Part shown: positions 9,819 through 20,095 of the stretch, in pieces
Position numbering within the stretch: the first letter of the stretch is position 1
Layout: each line of letters opens with the position of its first letter
Source of the DNA: Pseudopyrenochaeta lycopersici
Taxonomy: Eukaryota > Ascomycota > Dothideomycetes > Pleosporales > Pseudopyrenochaetaceae
Length of the DNA: 64,000 nucleotides
Assembly: GCA_003313425.1 (NCBI GenBank)
Contig: NHZP01000043.1
Span: forward strand, 345,773-409,772
Direction of reading: 5' to 3'
Notes under the pieces: model-generated
Seen by the model: the letters and a program-made list of their open reading frames with translations, nothing else
Told to the model about the DNA's origin: nothing
Databases searched by the model: none
Position numbers and translations under genes: made by a program

Positions 9819-11664
9819 ACGTGAGCGGCAAGCGAAACGCCCAGGTAAGCGAAACGCCCACCCCACCAAGCTTTACAACTTTGCACGTTAACAACTCAAT
9901 CCTACAAAAAGCTACTACAGCTTATAGTAGCTTAAATTAATCCTCTACTTCTACTATATCTTTCTTACACGTGCGCTTATTGTGTCCTGCCTCTCCACAA
10001 GTTTTACAGCGTCGGATACCCCTTGTACTAGCACCTGTTTGAGCCCTCTCCGCACGCCTCTCCACCTCAAGTTGGGCATCAACGTCCCTCTGAGTAATTC
10101 AGTCCTCTCCCTCCTCCTTTGATAGGGTCCCTCCCTGCTGGATCCGCTTTTTCTTACGCTTTTTCCGCTCAGAAGCAGCTCTATTTGCCTGCTCAAGACT
10201 AGCTACTCTAGCTTCCAGCAACGTGTGTGAGTGTACCTTCAATGTTGATCCCTTTTTGACTTGTAACACCATCTCAATGATAGAATCAGGAGAGGAACTC
10301 TTATGGTCACGAATCCTCTTCATAATGAGTGTTGTTTGAGCCTCTATCTCCCAGGCGTTGCTGGGTGTTTTGGGGTGCCAAGGGGTGGGCCCTGGTAGAG
10401 GTGGTGTCGGCGTGCGAGGCTTCACCTCAAGCTTTGATAGCACTACCTCTGGGCTGTGTGGGACTAGGCCAGTTGCTTGGAAGCTAGATAGAATATTCTG
10501 CTGTGAGAATGAGGTCTCGAATACCTCCTTAAAGGAAGCTAGGAATGCTTTTTTGTCAACGTGGGTGATGTGACTGTCTGCCAAGACCCTAATCTCTCGC
10601 CGGTATGCCTGCTTCAATGGCACAAAGCAGCCCACATCAAGCGGCTGCAGGATATGGGATGAATGGGAAGGCATACAGAGGGTAATTATCTTGTTCTCCT
10701 CACATAGATCCTGGAAGGCAAGTGAATTATGGCTCTCGTGGCCATCAATTACTAGTAGCCGGTGACTGCCTATTGTCCGGGCTGCTGTATGCTGGATAAA
10801 GTGCTGTAGCCAGGCTAGACCACGTTCGTTGTTGGTCCAGCCGTTCTTACTAAGGCCTATACGCCAGCCCTTAGATAGATCAGGCAACCAGGACTTGTCG
10901 TGGTTCTTGGCTTTGAAGATAATGAAGGGTGGAATTGTCCAGCCCATAGCGTTGATACCAGCAATCAACGTCACCCACTCGCGGTTGCCAGGTTGTATCC
11001 CCAGTGGTCGAGTACGTCTCTCAGACGCAGTCACCACCTTGACGGACCCTCCTACGCCCATGGTAAAGCCAGTCTCGTCAAAGTTATAGGTATCTTCATC
11101 TAGGATGCCGTACTTGGCTTTGATGTTGCGTACAAGGTCAAACCAGGGGCTAATAACAGCTGGATCGCTGCATAGGACTCTCTGGTAGTCGCGTGGCCTA
11201 CTTAGCTGGGATTTAATCTCAGGCTTACGAGAGACGAAGTTTCTGGCCCATTTTTCTCCCACCTGGCCACTACCACGAGCAGCCAGCAACTGATTCGCTA
11301 TCTCACGGAGATAAGACAGTGTAGGGGCAAATCCTCGCGCGTCTAGCTTCCTTATATATTGGATAATCGCGTCTTCCTCGTGCCTGTTAAGCTTTGACGA
11401 GTTGGGTTGGCTGTCGCGTCGTGAAAGCTTTCCAGCGCGTCGGTCGCGGAGAGTCCTTCTAGGAATGTTGTAGACTGCTGCAGCTCGTCGATCATTTAAT
11501 GTCGCGTCTTTTTTCATTGCTTGGATAGCTAAGATAATTCTATCCTCACAAGGGAGTAATTCAATATTAAGTTGTTGAGACATTGTAGTTAAAGGTAGAA
11601 GGAGGTGTGGTCTTGGCAAGAGTGGGCGTTTCGCTTACCTGGGCGTTTCGCTTGCCGCTCACGT
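9819..11664 (-). mobile_element. pogo-1: Fot1/pogo element nested in hAT-1
   Basis: An 1846-bp element bounded by perfect 43-bp terminal inverted repeats (starting ACGTGAGCGGCAAGCGAAAC) and flanked by TA on both sides (9817-9818, 11665-11666), the target duplication of the Tc1/mariner-pogo superfamily. Each terminal repeat contains the motif AAGCGAAACGCCCA twice in direct orientation. It sits between the hAT-1 transposase start and the right end of hAT-1, so it inserted after hAT-1. The identical termini suggest a fairly recent arrival. Confidence 0.93.
9937..11583 (-). pseudogene. Fot1/pogo transposase of pogo-1, interrupted by one TGA before its zinc knuckle
   Basis: From the ATG of MSQQLNIELL the frame runs 494 codons to a TGA at 10101-10099, then continues in the same frame to a TAA at 9937. 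The first part has an N-terminal Psq/CENP-B helix-turn-helix region (RRAAAVYNIPRRTLRDRRAG) and a DDE_1 catalytic core: YNFDETGFTMG, LLVIDGHESHN and LQPLDVGCF supply three Asp residues. After the TGA comes CKTCGEAGHNKRTC, a CCHC zinc knuckle normal for this family. A TGG-to-TGA transition best explains the stop. The DDE core is whole, so a protein shortened only at its C-terminal tail could still be made. Confidence 0.88.
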
Positions 11665-14600
11665 TATAGGTTTGCTAGATTTTCTGACCCTGCTAGCGAG
11701 GCTTGGCATTTATCTCGTTATAACGGTTATAAGGAGATAAGAAACACCATAACGGTTATAACCAGATAACCATTTAAGAGGCCCATAACAGTTATAACGA
11801 GATAACGAGATAAATAACGGGTTATTGTGCCCAGGTATGCTCCTCAACCCTGCCCAAGTCCGCGTAGAGGTTGCCCGAGTTGTTGACAGTGTCGAGTGTC
11901 GACGTGTGCTCCGGCCCCCACGCCTTCTCGTATTCCTCCAGCGCTCGTTGATATAGCTTCGTAGCCGCCTGTCTGTCCTCATCTGTGAGAAGATACCCTA
12001 GACTGTGGAAGTGTCCTGCCAGTATTGAGACATCTATCGTCTCTTCGTCATCGGCCATGCACTCCTCGTCTATCCATCTGCTGATACTGACGCCATGCGG
12101 AAGCAGCCGTTTCCGCTTCCTCCAAAATTCCACCCCCGACTGCAGAGGCACAGTCACTGCAACTAGCCCTGCGGTCACGCAGCACAGCTCGTGCCGCTCC
12201 CTGTCTTCCGCTAGCTGGCCGCACCATCTGTGCAGCACCGAGTGCATCGAGTAGCTGCCCGTGCCTCCCGTCGCCTCAGCGAGCGAGTAGCGACACAGAA
12301 GCCCTATTGCCTCGACAAACTCTAGCTCGTCTTCTGCGATCCCATGCAACCATGCCGGAATGTCCATCTCTTCTGCTACCTTCAGTGCTCCCGCAATCAA
12401 CTCGTACCACAGCTCTCCGCTGTCTAAGGAACCCCACAGCTTCAGCAGCCAGCTTGCCTCCTCGCTCTGCCTCTGCACCTGCTCGTACGACACCGCCCAG
12501 GTTGTCAGCACGCTTCGGTCGCTGTACTCCTCCAGTGGAAAGCGGTCTTGCTTCTTCATCAGACGCCCCCAAGTTTGCTTGTAGTGCTTTGCGTACGTCG
12601 ACGCGGACACGTTTGTCTCGCGCATATACGAGCCAGCTTGAGTGAGGGCGAGAGGCAGTCCGCTGTGGAGGTCGAGAACAGTGTTGGCGTCTGTCAAAGC
12701 TATGTCAGCGATGACCTCCACGACCTTACGCACATACTCTCTACCTACCCTCAACAACCCTTCCGGCGTTGTTCTCCATAATAGCACGTGCTTGCCCTGC
12801 CGCTACTACGCCTACCTTGATCCCTGCGCCATGCGTCTGAAGCTCAGCCAGCCGGCTTGTGATGAGGATCGACCCGTGGTCTGCCTGCGGGAAATACTCC
12901 TTCACGTTGTATGCCTGCGAGTCACTTCGGTCGCGGTGGTCGCGGTCGACATTGTCCATGACCAGCAGCCAGCGATGGTTTGACGGCAAGGACAGCCAGT
13001 GTAGGCACTCGCGCACCGCCACGTCGACATCGATGGCCGAATGCTTGACCACCTCCACCCCGTCAGCCGTCAGCTCGTCTCGCGGTAGTCTCTGCGCCAT
13101 GTTTGCGAACGCCTGCTTCAGACTGGCCTCCGACGACCCGTCAAGCCAGAAGATCCCACTGAACCTGCCTTTGTGTTTCCGCGCAAACTCGACCGCCAGC
13201 TGCGTCTTGCCTATCCCCCCGAGGCCGTGGAGGACGGCGACGTTTCGACGGCTCGCTGCGCGCCCTGGGTCGACGAGAAGCCGCTCAAGCTCATGCATCT
13301 CTGCATCTCGCCCAACGAAGCGGCTCACTACCGGTACGCCTCGGAGACTGAAGTCGATCTTGTGCTTGCCATCGTCTGTTCGACTTGGTCAACCTTTTAG
13401 ATGTGCTAGCGGCTACTGCGATGCATAATTACATTGGGAACGAGCCAGCGCAAGCTGAGGAGCCGCCCTGATCATGTCCTTGACTACGTCGCTCACCGTC
13501 TCAAAGTCTTCCTCTGCTGGCTTCCCAAACTTGTTCATGTCAAAGTGCGTCCGCGAAAGCGAGAACTTGCTCGTCGCATCTGCCAAATCGAGGCAGCCAG
13601 AGCTCTCGCTCACCACGAATCTCTGCGAACACAGTCAGCCTTAGCATAATGCACGCTTCCTTGTCAAACCCACCGTCCGATCTGTCTTCCCCACAATCCT
13701 TCCTACGTTGCTAGACTTGAGCTCGTAGAAGCATGCAACCTGAGCCTTGTTTGCCTGCGCTCGCGTCTTCCCAAACTGGTCCACCACCTCCTGCAGGAAC
13801 TCGTTCCCCGGCTCCAGTATCTTCAGCACCTCTGGCTGGATCTCGTCCTGCTGGTACTCCCGCTGCGCCGCCGCCAGCACAGACTTGTCGGCAATATGGG
13901 CGTATCAATGTTCTTATCAATCAATATCAATATTGATCCAAGTAGGCAATATCAATATGGGAAATCGTTATCAATTCAATATTGATAAGTATTGATAAGG
14001 ACACGCGCACGTCCGCTTTTCACCACCTTTTTGCTTTTTTGCCTTTTTTGGTGTTTTCCGGCGCCCTTTCGCGTCCTTTCGCGTTTTCCTTTTTTCGCCT
14101 TTTGCGCGCAAATCCCAGAGTATCTACCGGTTTATCTCTCCGCTGCATACTCCACAACTACTGCCATAAACCATTCAACGTTATGGCCTCCCAAAACTCC
14201 CGAGGTCGGCTTATCCGACCTCTTTTCTCCTCGTCCACACCCTCTCTACCCACTACGCCTTCCTCCAGAGCCTCTCCTAGCCCGTGGCGCTTCCTCAATA
14301 ACAAACCGCATCGACCTGACCGTAGCCGTGAGGACGTGAAGTTGAGAAAGAGGCGTGCTGCAGATATATGGACACACTTTCGGAAGCCGAGAATGATGAG
14401 GCAATGCGCGATAAGTCAGGGCAATCAATGATGTATTGTAAGGACTGTGACGGCTATGGGAAGCCCTGGGCTACTGCTATTACCACTAACGCTAGGACTC
14501 ATATGGCGAATCTACATCAAATCTACGTTGATGTTGAAGAGCCGAAGGGAAAGAAAGTACGGCAAGTCTATCTCCAAACAGCCCTTCAAATGTCGGTAAA

Positions 14601-15256
14601 GAAGCAGGTAGAGAAGAACACCGAGGATGTGGAGGAGATTCTTACGAAGGCGCTTAATGAAGACGCCTACTACAAAGCACAAATTCAGCTTATTACTCGC
14701 CGCCGCTTGCCTTTCAACTGTGTTGAATGGCCAAGTACCAAGCACTCCTAATGGCAGTTAATCCAGAGGTCGAAAACCTACTTATCGAGAGTCACGCTAC
14801 TATACCTATCCACATTGAGCGAAGCTTTAAAGCACACCACGCTACCATTAAGGAGCGCCTACAAAGGGCAAAGTCTCAAATCCACTACTCTATCGATCTC
14901 TGGTCATCGGCAAATCGGAAATCATTTCTTGGCATCTGCGCGCAATTCGTTGGTCACGACTACATCCTCCGCAAAACTCTCCTCTCCCTCCACAGTGTCG
15001 CTTCTCTCACAGCGGTGAGACGATGGCAAGGCATATTCTCGAGACGATACAAGCCTATGAGGTTACGGAGAAGACAGGCTATATTATTGGAGATAATGCT
15101 TCAAGTAACGACACTTGCTGTAGGGATATTGCGAATGCTCTTACAAAAATTGGGGTGGAATTCAATGTGAAAAAGAGGCCGAGTCGATGCAGCGGTCATA
15201 TAATTAATCTATCTCTTGATGCCTTCCTCTTTGCAACTACAGTAGAAGCCCTTGAG

Positions 15257-18095
15257 CAGTGTATTAAACGGATGGCGCCGATTTGGATGATCCATCCAAA
15301 TATGGCTTTGGATGGCTGAATCCAGATGCATAATGGATTTGGCGATCCATCCATATGCGGTAGTGTGGCTTCAGCCATCGCCTCCTATTTCCTTAGTTAG
15401 CGAGCCCCTGATAACGATGAAGCTTCGAACGCACTGTTTCTCCCACCTATATCCAAAGCTTCATGATGTCTTCTTTTAAACCCAACTTTCAACGTTCTTT
15501 TAACTTCAGTAAGATAAACTTTGAGCCTCAAGAATCCCGTTAGTATCCAGATATGAAGGCAGCACGTGCCGGATATCGCGCCAAATATCCATCATTAACA
15601 TCATCGCCGGAACCGTCGTCACCATCAGATATCGGCGGCGCCTCCGTAATTGTCTCAGATGTAGCTTCGACGTTATCGGAGGTGTCAACTCTTACTACCG
15701 TTCCAACTTTCGACACAGATCTGAGTAAGAACGTACAACTTGGCGAGCCGAATCAGTTCGAGCAATCAAAGTTCGACTATCGTGAAGTCGAGTGGGATAG
15801 ACTGCCTGGCCACACTATACCGCTTCAGCGATTGACGGGCGGCCTGCGTTCGTGGATATGGCAATTTGGCGTGCCAACTGAAGAGACGGAGACCGGATCA
15901 CGCTGGTGGCTTTGCATGAAATGTCACAAGGTAGATCCGGTGTTTCGAGCCCAGCACAATTACCATTACATGGTCGACAAAGGAAGCAGTAATGCATCTG
16001 ATCATCTTCACCAAGTCCACAGGCTTGGGTGGAACAAGAAGACAAAGTCGGTCGAGCAATATGCAGGCAAAGGCTTACTACCACTAGTAAGTCTTGATGC
16101 ATATAGATCGGCGGAGCAGGCTACCCTGAATGAGTTAGCAATCGCCTTCGACGAGGTGCATTTTCGGAAGCTACTCGCACGTTGGATTGTGTACGACAAT
16201 GTCTCCTTCCGACAGGTGGATAGTGAGGTCTTTCGCGACTTTATTACCTATCTCTCACCGCGCGCAGGTGTTGCCTTGCCTTGCGGTCGAACTGTGCGTA
16301 ACTGGATTATGCAGGGCTACCAAATTCACAAGGCTACTGTGAAAAACGCCTTGCACAATGCTATCAGCAAGATCCACATCGCCTTCGACTTATGGACCTC
16401 TGGTAATTGTCTCTCGCTGAACGGAGTCACGGCTCACTTTCTGGATGCCAACTTCAAGACGCAGTCGATTCTTCTATCGTCGCCGGAGCAGAGTGAGTCC
16501 CATTACGGTGTCGACATCGCAGACCAAGTTATCACGGTCATCGAGGACTTTAACATTGCAAGCAAGCTAGGATTCTTTGTGTTAGATAATGCCTTAAACA
16601 ATGACACGGCGATGGAAGCAATCGGAGCAAGATTCGGCTTCAAACCCAAGGAGCGACGTCTTCGTTGTGCTGGCCATATTATCAACCTGATTGCGCGCCA
16701 CCTTTTATTCGGATTTGACAAGAAACTTTTCGAATTCGAAGATGCGATTCCAGGAAACATGCGGGATGAATTGAAGCGCTGGAGGAGGACGGGACCGGTC
16801 GGCAAAGCTCATAACTTGATTGTCTGGACTTATTCAAGTCCATCGCGAAGGAATCGCTGGCATAATAAACAACGAGAATATTTTGAGCAGATAGTCGACA
16901 AAGACGAGTGGCATACAATAAAGATTCGCGAACTTCATAGGAGTAATGATACTCGCTGGAACAGTGTCTACGACGAGATTAAGACGCTGCTTCCTCTGCG
17001 CGCGCCGTTCGACGACTTCATCCAAAGTGAGCGCGAAGCTGCTTTAAAGAAGAAGACCAAGAAACATGACAACGATCCCGGTGCGGCTCGCAATGCAATC
17101 ATACAGGATACACTGTCCGAGGAAGACTGGGCTATTCTTGCTCAGTATGCGAAGCTCCTCGAGCCATGCTGGGAGGCTACCATGGACCTTCAAGGCCGCC
17201 CGGGCGATGGGAAGACTTGTGGACTCTTTAATGTCATGCCAGACCTCGAGTGTATCGTCGAGCACCTTACCGAAGTGTACAACAATTACAAGGACGCGCC
17301 GGCAGCGGCTACCGAAGGTCAATGGCATTTTAGGACCCAGATCAAACTTGCGCTCGACAAGGCAGAAGAATATTACGCCAAACTTGACGACTCTCCCGCA
17401 TATCTTGCGGCAACAGTACTTCATCCGAGTTACACTTGGCGCTTCATTGAGCAGAGATGGGCTCGCAAGAAGTCTTGGGTTTTATCAGGCAAGAAGTCCG
17501 TCAAGTCGTTGTATGGGCTTCAATATAAGAAGCAAGTTGTATCGGAAGCTATCTCACCGCAGAAGCAACGTGAGCCGAACAAAGTCGTTGCTCATCGTCG
17601 GCAACATCTTGACAAGGTTCACTCGGATGCCCGCAAAGCTACTCCCCAGGATGAGTTCGAGCGGTTCTGCGATCAAGCAATTATTGATGTTAACGACTGC
17701 CCAATTCAATGGTGGCGTACGATCGGCTTAAAGGAATATCCTCATCTTGCGCAGATGGCGTTTGACATGCTATCTATCCCAGCAATGAGCGATGAACCTG
17801 AACGAGTCTTCAGCCATATGGGACTCATGGTAACGAAACGTCGTAATCATCTTGAGCAAGATATAGTCCAAGCCGCGCAATGTCTCTACTCCTGGGATCG
17901 TGCCAGCATTATTGACATGATGGCGAGCGATCCAGCAATGTAACTAGTCGCAATCACGCTCTTCAGAGATCAAATATAGTTCGGTGGCTTCAGCCTCAAA
18001 GACCAATTTGGCTTAGATCCAGCGATTATCCAAAAGCCATCCAAGCCACCTAATGGATTTGGATCGGCTGGCCGATCCATCCATTTAACACACTG
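15257..18095 (+). mobile_element. hAT-3 element nested in hAT-2
   Basis: A 2839-bp element with imperfect terminal inverted repeats (CAGTGTATTAAACGGATGG at 15257; CAGTGTGTTAAATGGATGG inward from 18095) and an exact 8-bp target duplication CCCTTGAG (15249-15256 and 18096-18103) inside the hAT-2 transposase gene. Subterminal zones carry repeated GGATGG and GGATTTGG words. It shares its terminal design with hAT-4. Confidence 0.95.
15553..17943 (+). CDS. Intact hAT transposase of hAT-3 (796 aa)
   Basis: A single uninterrupted frame from ATG to TAA with no intron. A BED-like zinc-finger region is seen at about 105-175 (WWLCMKCHKV ... HLHQVHRLG). The hAT RNase-H-like core shows IHIAFDLWTSGNCLSLNG (first catalytic Asp), GFFVLDNALNNDTAM and RLRCAGHIINLIARHLL. 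The C-terminus has the dimerisation domain with MAFDMLSIPAMSDEPERVFS. Length is normal for the family. With complete frame, paired termini and exact target duplication this is a good candidate for an autonomous, recently mobile copy. The downstream 3' end is about 150 bp inside the element. Confidence 0.92.
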   Translation: MKAARAGYRAKYPSLTSSPEPSSPSDIGGASVIVSDVASTLSEVSTLTTVPTFDTDLSKNVQLGEPNQFEQSKFDYREVEWDRLPGHTIPLQRLTGGLRSWIWQFGVPTEETETGSRWWLCMKCHKVDPVFRAQHNYHYMVDKGSSNASDHLHQVHRLGWNKKTKSVEQYAGKGLLPLVSLDAYRSAEQATLNELAIAFDEVHFRKLLARWIVYDNVSFRQVDSEVFRDFITYLSPRAGVALPCGRTVRNWIMQGYQIHKATVKNALHNAISKIHIAFDLWTSGNCLSLNGVTAHFLDANFKTQSILLSSPEQSESHYGVDIADQVITVIEDFNIASKLGFFVLDNALNNDTAMEAIGARFGFKPKERRLRCAGHIINLIARHLLFGFDKKLFEFEDAIPGNMRDELKRWRRTGPVGKAHNLIVWTYSSPSRRNRWHNKQREYFEQIVDKDEWHTIKIRELHRSNDTRWNSVYDEIKTLLPLRAPFDDFIQSEREAALKKKTKKHDNDPGAARNAIIQDTLSEEDWAILAQYAKLLEPCWEATMDLQGRPGDGKTCGLFNVMPDLECIVEHLTEVYNNYKDAPAAATEGQWHFRTQIKLALDKAEEYYAKLDDSPAYLAATVLHPSYTWRFIEQRWARKKSWVLSGKKSVKSLYGLQYKKQVVSEAISPQKQREPNKVVAHRRQHLDKVHSDARKATPQDEFERFCDQAIIDVNDCPIQWWRTIGLKEYPHLAQMAFDMLSIPAMSDEPERVFSHMGLMVTKRRNHLEQDIVQAAQCLYSWDRASIIDMMASDPAM

Positions 18096-19515
18096 CCCTT
18101 GAGGCAGCCATTGACGCTGCGAAAGAGGAGTCTGATATCACTGTGGTTGAGGCATTGCAAGAGCAGCTTCGCGAGAAAAAGGGCGACAAGAAAGGCAAAA
18201 AAATGCGACTCCCTAACGAGGCGAGGTGGCAGTCCAGTGGAGCGCTTGGCAGCCTACATAGTATCGCTGTCTATATTCGCTCCTCCACAATTTTGACTAA
18301 TGAGTGGGAGGCACTTGCTGGGAAGCTTCTGGGCATCGATAACGCAACACGCTGGAACTCCTGGTACAAGTTGATTGCATTGGCCGTTGAGAAGCAGGAT
18401 GCTTTGAATAAGTTCTGTCAAAAGCATCATAGAGCCCTTGGTGGCGCTGTTCTTTCTGCGGAAGATTGGGAGACTCTTACAATGACTCTTGAATTCTTAC
18501 AGCCATTTAATCAAGCAACACTTACACAGGAAGCTAACTGGTCATCGCTTGACCAAGCTCTTCTGGACAATGGATATCCTCTTTAAACACTACGAGGAAG
18601 CAAAGGTATGTTGCTGATAAAAAACTTATTTATACTGCTAATCTTAAGTAGATTCAATATAAAAACAACTCCCATATAGTCAACTCCATTAATATGGGGT
18701 GGTATGTCCTTGACAAGTATTACAAATCCTCTGACGAAGCGCCTGCCTATACCACAGCCCTCCTCCTCCATCCCCGACGCCGCCTCAAGTATATTGATAT
18801 CAATTGGGTATCCTCCTGGAGAGAACCGGCCCTTACTACCGCAAGAGAGATTTGGGCAAATTATAAGGATCTGCCTCTTCTAAAGTCGCAGAAGGAGGCG
18901 GATAATTCACAACAAGAACTCTCAAAATTTGAGAGGCTTGCGGCGGAGCTTGACGTTATGGAAGAGGAGGAAGAGGAGGATGAATTCGAGAAATTTGTGA
19001 ACGCAAAGCCTTGTAAGATCACTTGCTCTCCTTTGGAGTGGTGGTGTAAAGAGGAGCAGCGACTAGAATACCCTCGGCTTCATCAAATGGCGATGGATAT
19101 CCTTTCTATTCCTCCAATGTCTGATGAAGCCGAGCGCGTCTTCTCAGGCGTACGGAGAACTATCTCATGGGACAGAGCTAGGCTAGGAGCATGGATTGTG
19201 GAGATGACAGAGGTTCTGGGTAATTGGAATAAGAACGGGCTTATCCAGACACTCTACATACCGGCAGAAGATCCTGGCAATATCACAGCCGAAGTAGAAA
19301 GCGATGACAATGGGCTTTCCGGACTATAGGTGCCCAAAGTGTCTGAAACACCATAGATTCTATATGCTAGTCCCAATCGGGTGATTCTTGGCAATATTAT
19401 CAATTCAATATCAATCTTGGGTCTGGATATCAATTCAATATCAATCTTGGGTCTGGATATCAATTCAATATCAATATCACCCTTATCAATCAATATTGAA
19501 TTGCCGACAAGTCTG

Positions 19516-19679
19516 TTGTCCTTGCAAGAGTCACGATGGCAATCCTCGGCTGATTCGACTGGAATCAGGTTTCGCAGTCGGGGCTACTATTTTACGCGCC
19601 GATTCTGTCGACCTTCCGGACTTTTCAGCTGTCGCAATGAGCCTGCGTTCCATCCCGTCCAAAGAGGAGTGCATACAGG
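19516..19679. other. Spacer between hAT-2 and Tc1-1, nothing recognised
   Basis: 164 bp with no similarity to NLR-B, although NLR-B's 5' half would be expected here if hAT-2 had simply inserted. This is a probable rearrangement scar. Confidence 0.4.
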
Positions 19680-20095
19680 CACGCGGGTGAACAAAAACCC
19701 GCACCGCAAGTCTGTGCTCCACCAAAACTTGAAGCTGAGCGCTCTATATCTCAACTTTGCAGCCACGCCACCAACGCTATATACCTTGTTTTTGCTCGTC
19801 CTTCTCATGGCAGACTGGGATAACCGTGATCATCATGAAACGCCAAAAAGATGCCCGGTTCGGGGGCGATTGAGTACATGGAGGCGCGCGGTATCCCACG
19901 CTCAAAAGCAGACGTCTTCCGCTTCAATGGAGTATCCAAGCGACAAGGCTGGGCTATGATATCACCAGCTAGTGTTGACAGAAGACACCACAGAAGCGAG
20001 GCCTCGAGGAGCGAGCGCCGTGGTAGGCCCTCAGTTATCTCAAATGAGCAGCTCAGGAAGATGGATCGGATTATCCAAGAGGTAGGATTTGAAGC

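Larger units (their letters stand above)
7266..11839 (-). mobile_element. hAT-1 element inserted in NLR-B
   Basis: A 4574-bp element with perfect 12-bp terminal inverted repeats (CATACCTGGGCA at 7266, TGCCCAGGTATG ending 11839) and an exact 8-bp target-site duplication CTCCTCAA (7258-7265 and 11840-11847), the hallmark length for hAT. Subterminal regions (7279-7400 and 11710-11825) hold arrays of CTCGTTATAACCGTTA-like motifs in both orientations, plausible transposase binding sites. It contains a hAT transposase gene and a nested Fot1/pogo element, so its own length without the nested copy is about 2.7 kb. Confidence 0.93.
6931..13879 (-). pseudogene. NLR-B: hydrolase-type linker, NB-ARC and TPR; split by hAT-1 and cut 5' by hAT-2
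   Basis: Exons can be traced at 13879-13674, 13622-13433, 13375-12749, 12690-11840 and, beyond the hAT-1 insertion, 7257-6931; all four intron phases fit. The first two exons carry VACFYELKSSNVGRIVGKTD and FVVSESSGCLDLADA, the segment that follows an alpha/beta-hydrolase (SERAC1-like) domain in fungal NLRs; the hydrolase itself is missing because hAT-2 starts at 13880. The third exon has NB-ARC motifs GLGGIGKT (P-loop) and WLLVMDNVD (Walker B); the fourth GLPLALTQAGSY. TPRs follow (GPEHTSTLDTVNNSGNLYADL) and resume after hAT-1 as AEKMYERALEGYEKAI. Removing hAT-1 with one target copy restores the frame exactly (VEE/AEK). Not functional as it stands. Confidence 0.85.
14183..19329 (+). pseudogene. 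hAT transposase of hAT-2, frameshifted and split by hAT-3
   Basis: Coding pieces lie in order on the plus strand: MASQNSRGRLIRPLFSSS (from 14183), SEAENDEAMRDKSGQ with zinc-finger residues YCKDCDGYG, then in other frames IHYSIDLWSSANRKSFLG, YIIGDNASSNDTCC and SRCSGHIINLSLDAF, up to the hAT-3 insertion at 15257. After it the gene resumes with LEAAIDAAKEES, LHSIAVYIRSST, GIDNATRWNSWYKL, an intron near 18606-18670, GWYVLDKYYKSSDEAPAY and the dimerisation region MDILSIPPMSDEAERVFSGV. At least three frameshifts outside the insertion mark it as inactive. It is a relative of the hAT-1 transposase. Confidence 0.85.
13880..19515 (+). mobile_element. hAT-2 element, host of hAT-3
   Basis: Inverted 16-bp termini CAGACTTGTCGGCAAT at 13880 and its complement ending 19515 enclose 5636 bp, of which 2.85 kb is the nested hAT-3. 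Both subterminal zones are dense in TCAATATTGAT-type motifs; the right one has a direct repeat (ATCAATTCAATATCAATCTT twice at about 19398-19470). No 8-bp target duplication is present (CGCCAGCA left, TTGTCCTT right), and the sequence right of it is not the missing 5' part of NLR-B, so at least one flank has been rearranged after insertion. Confidence 0.75.
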
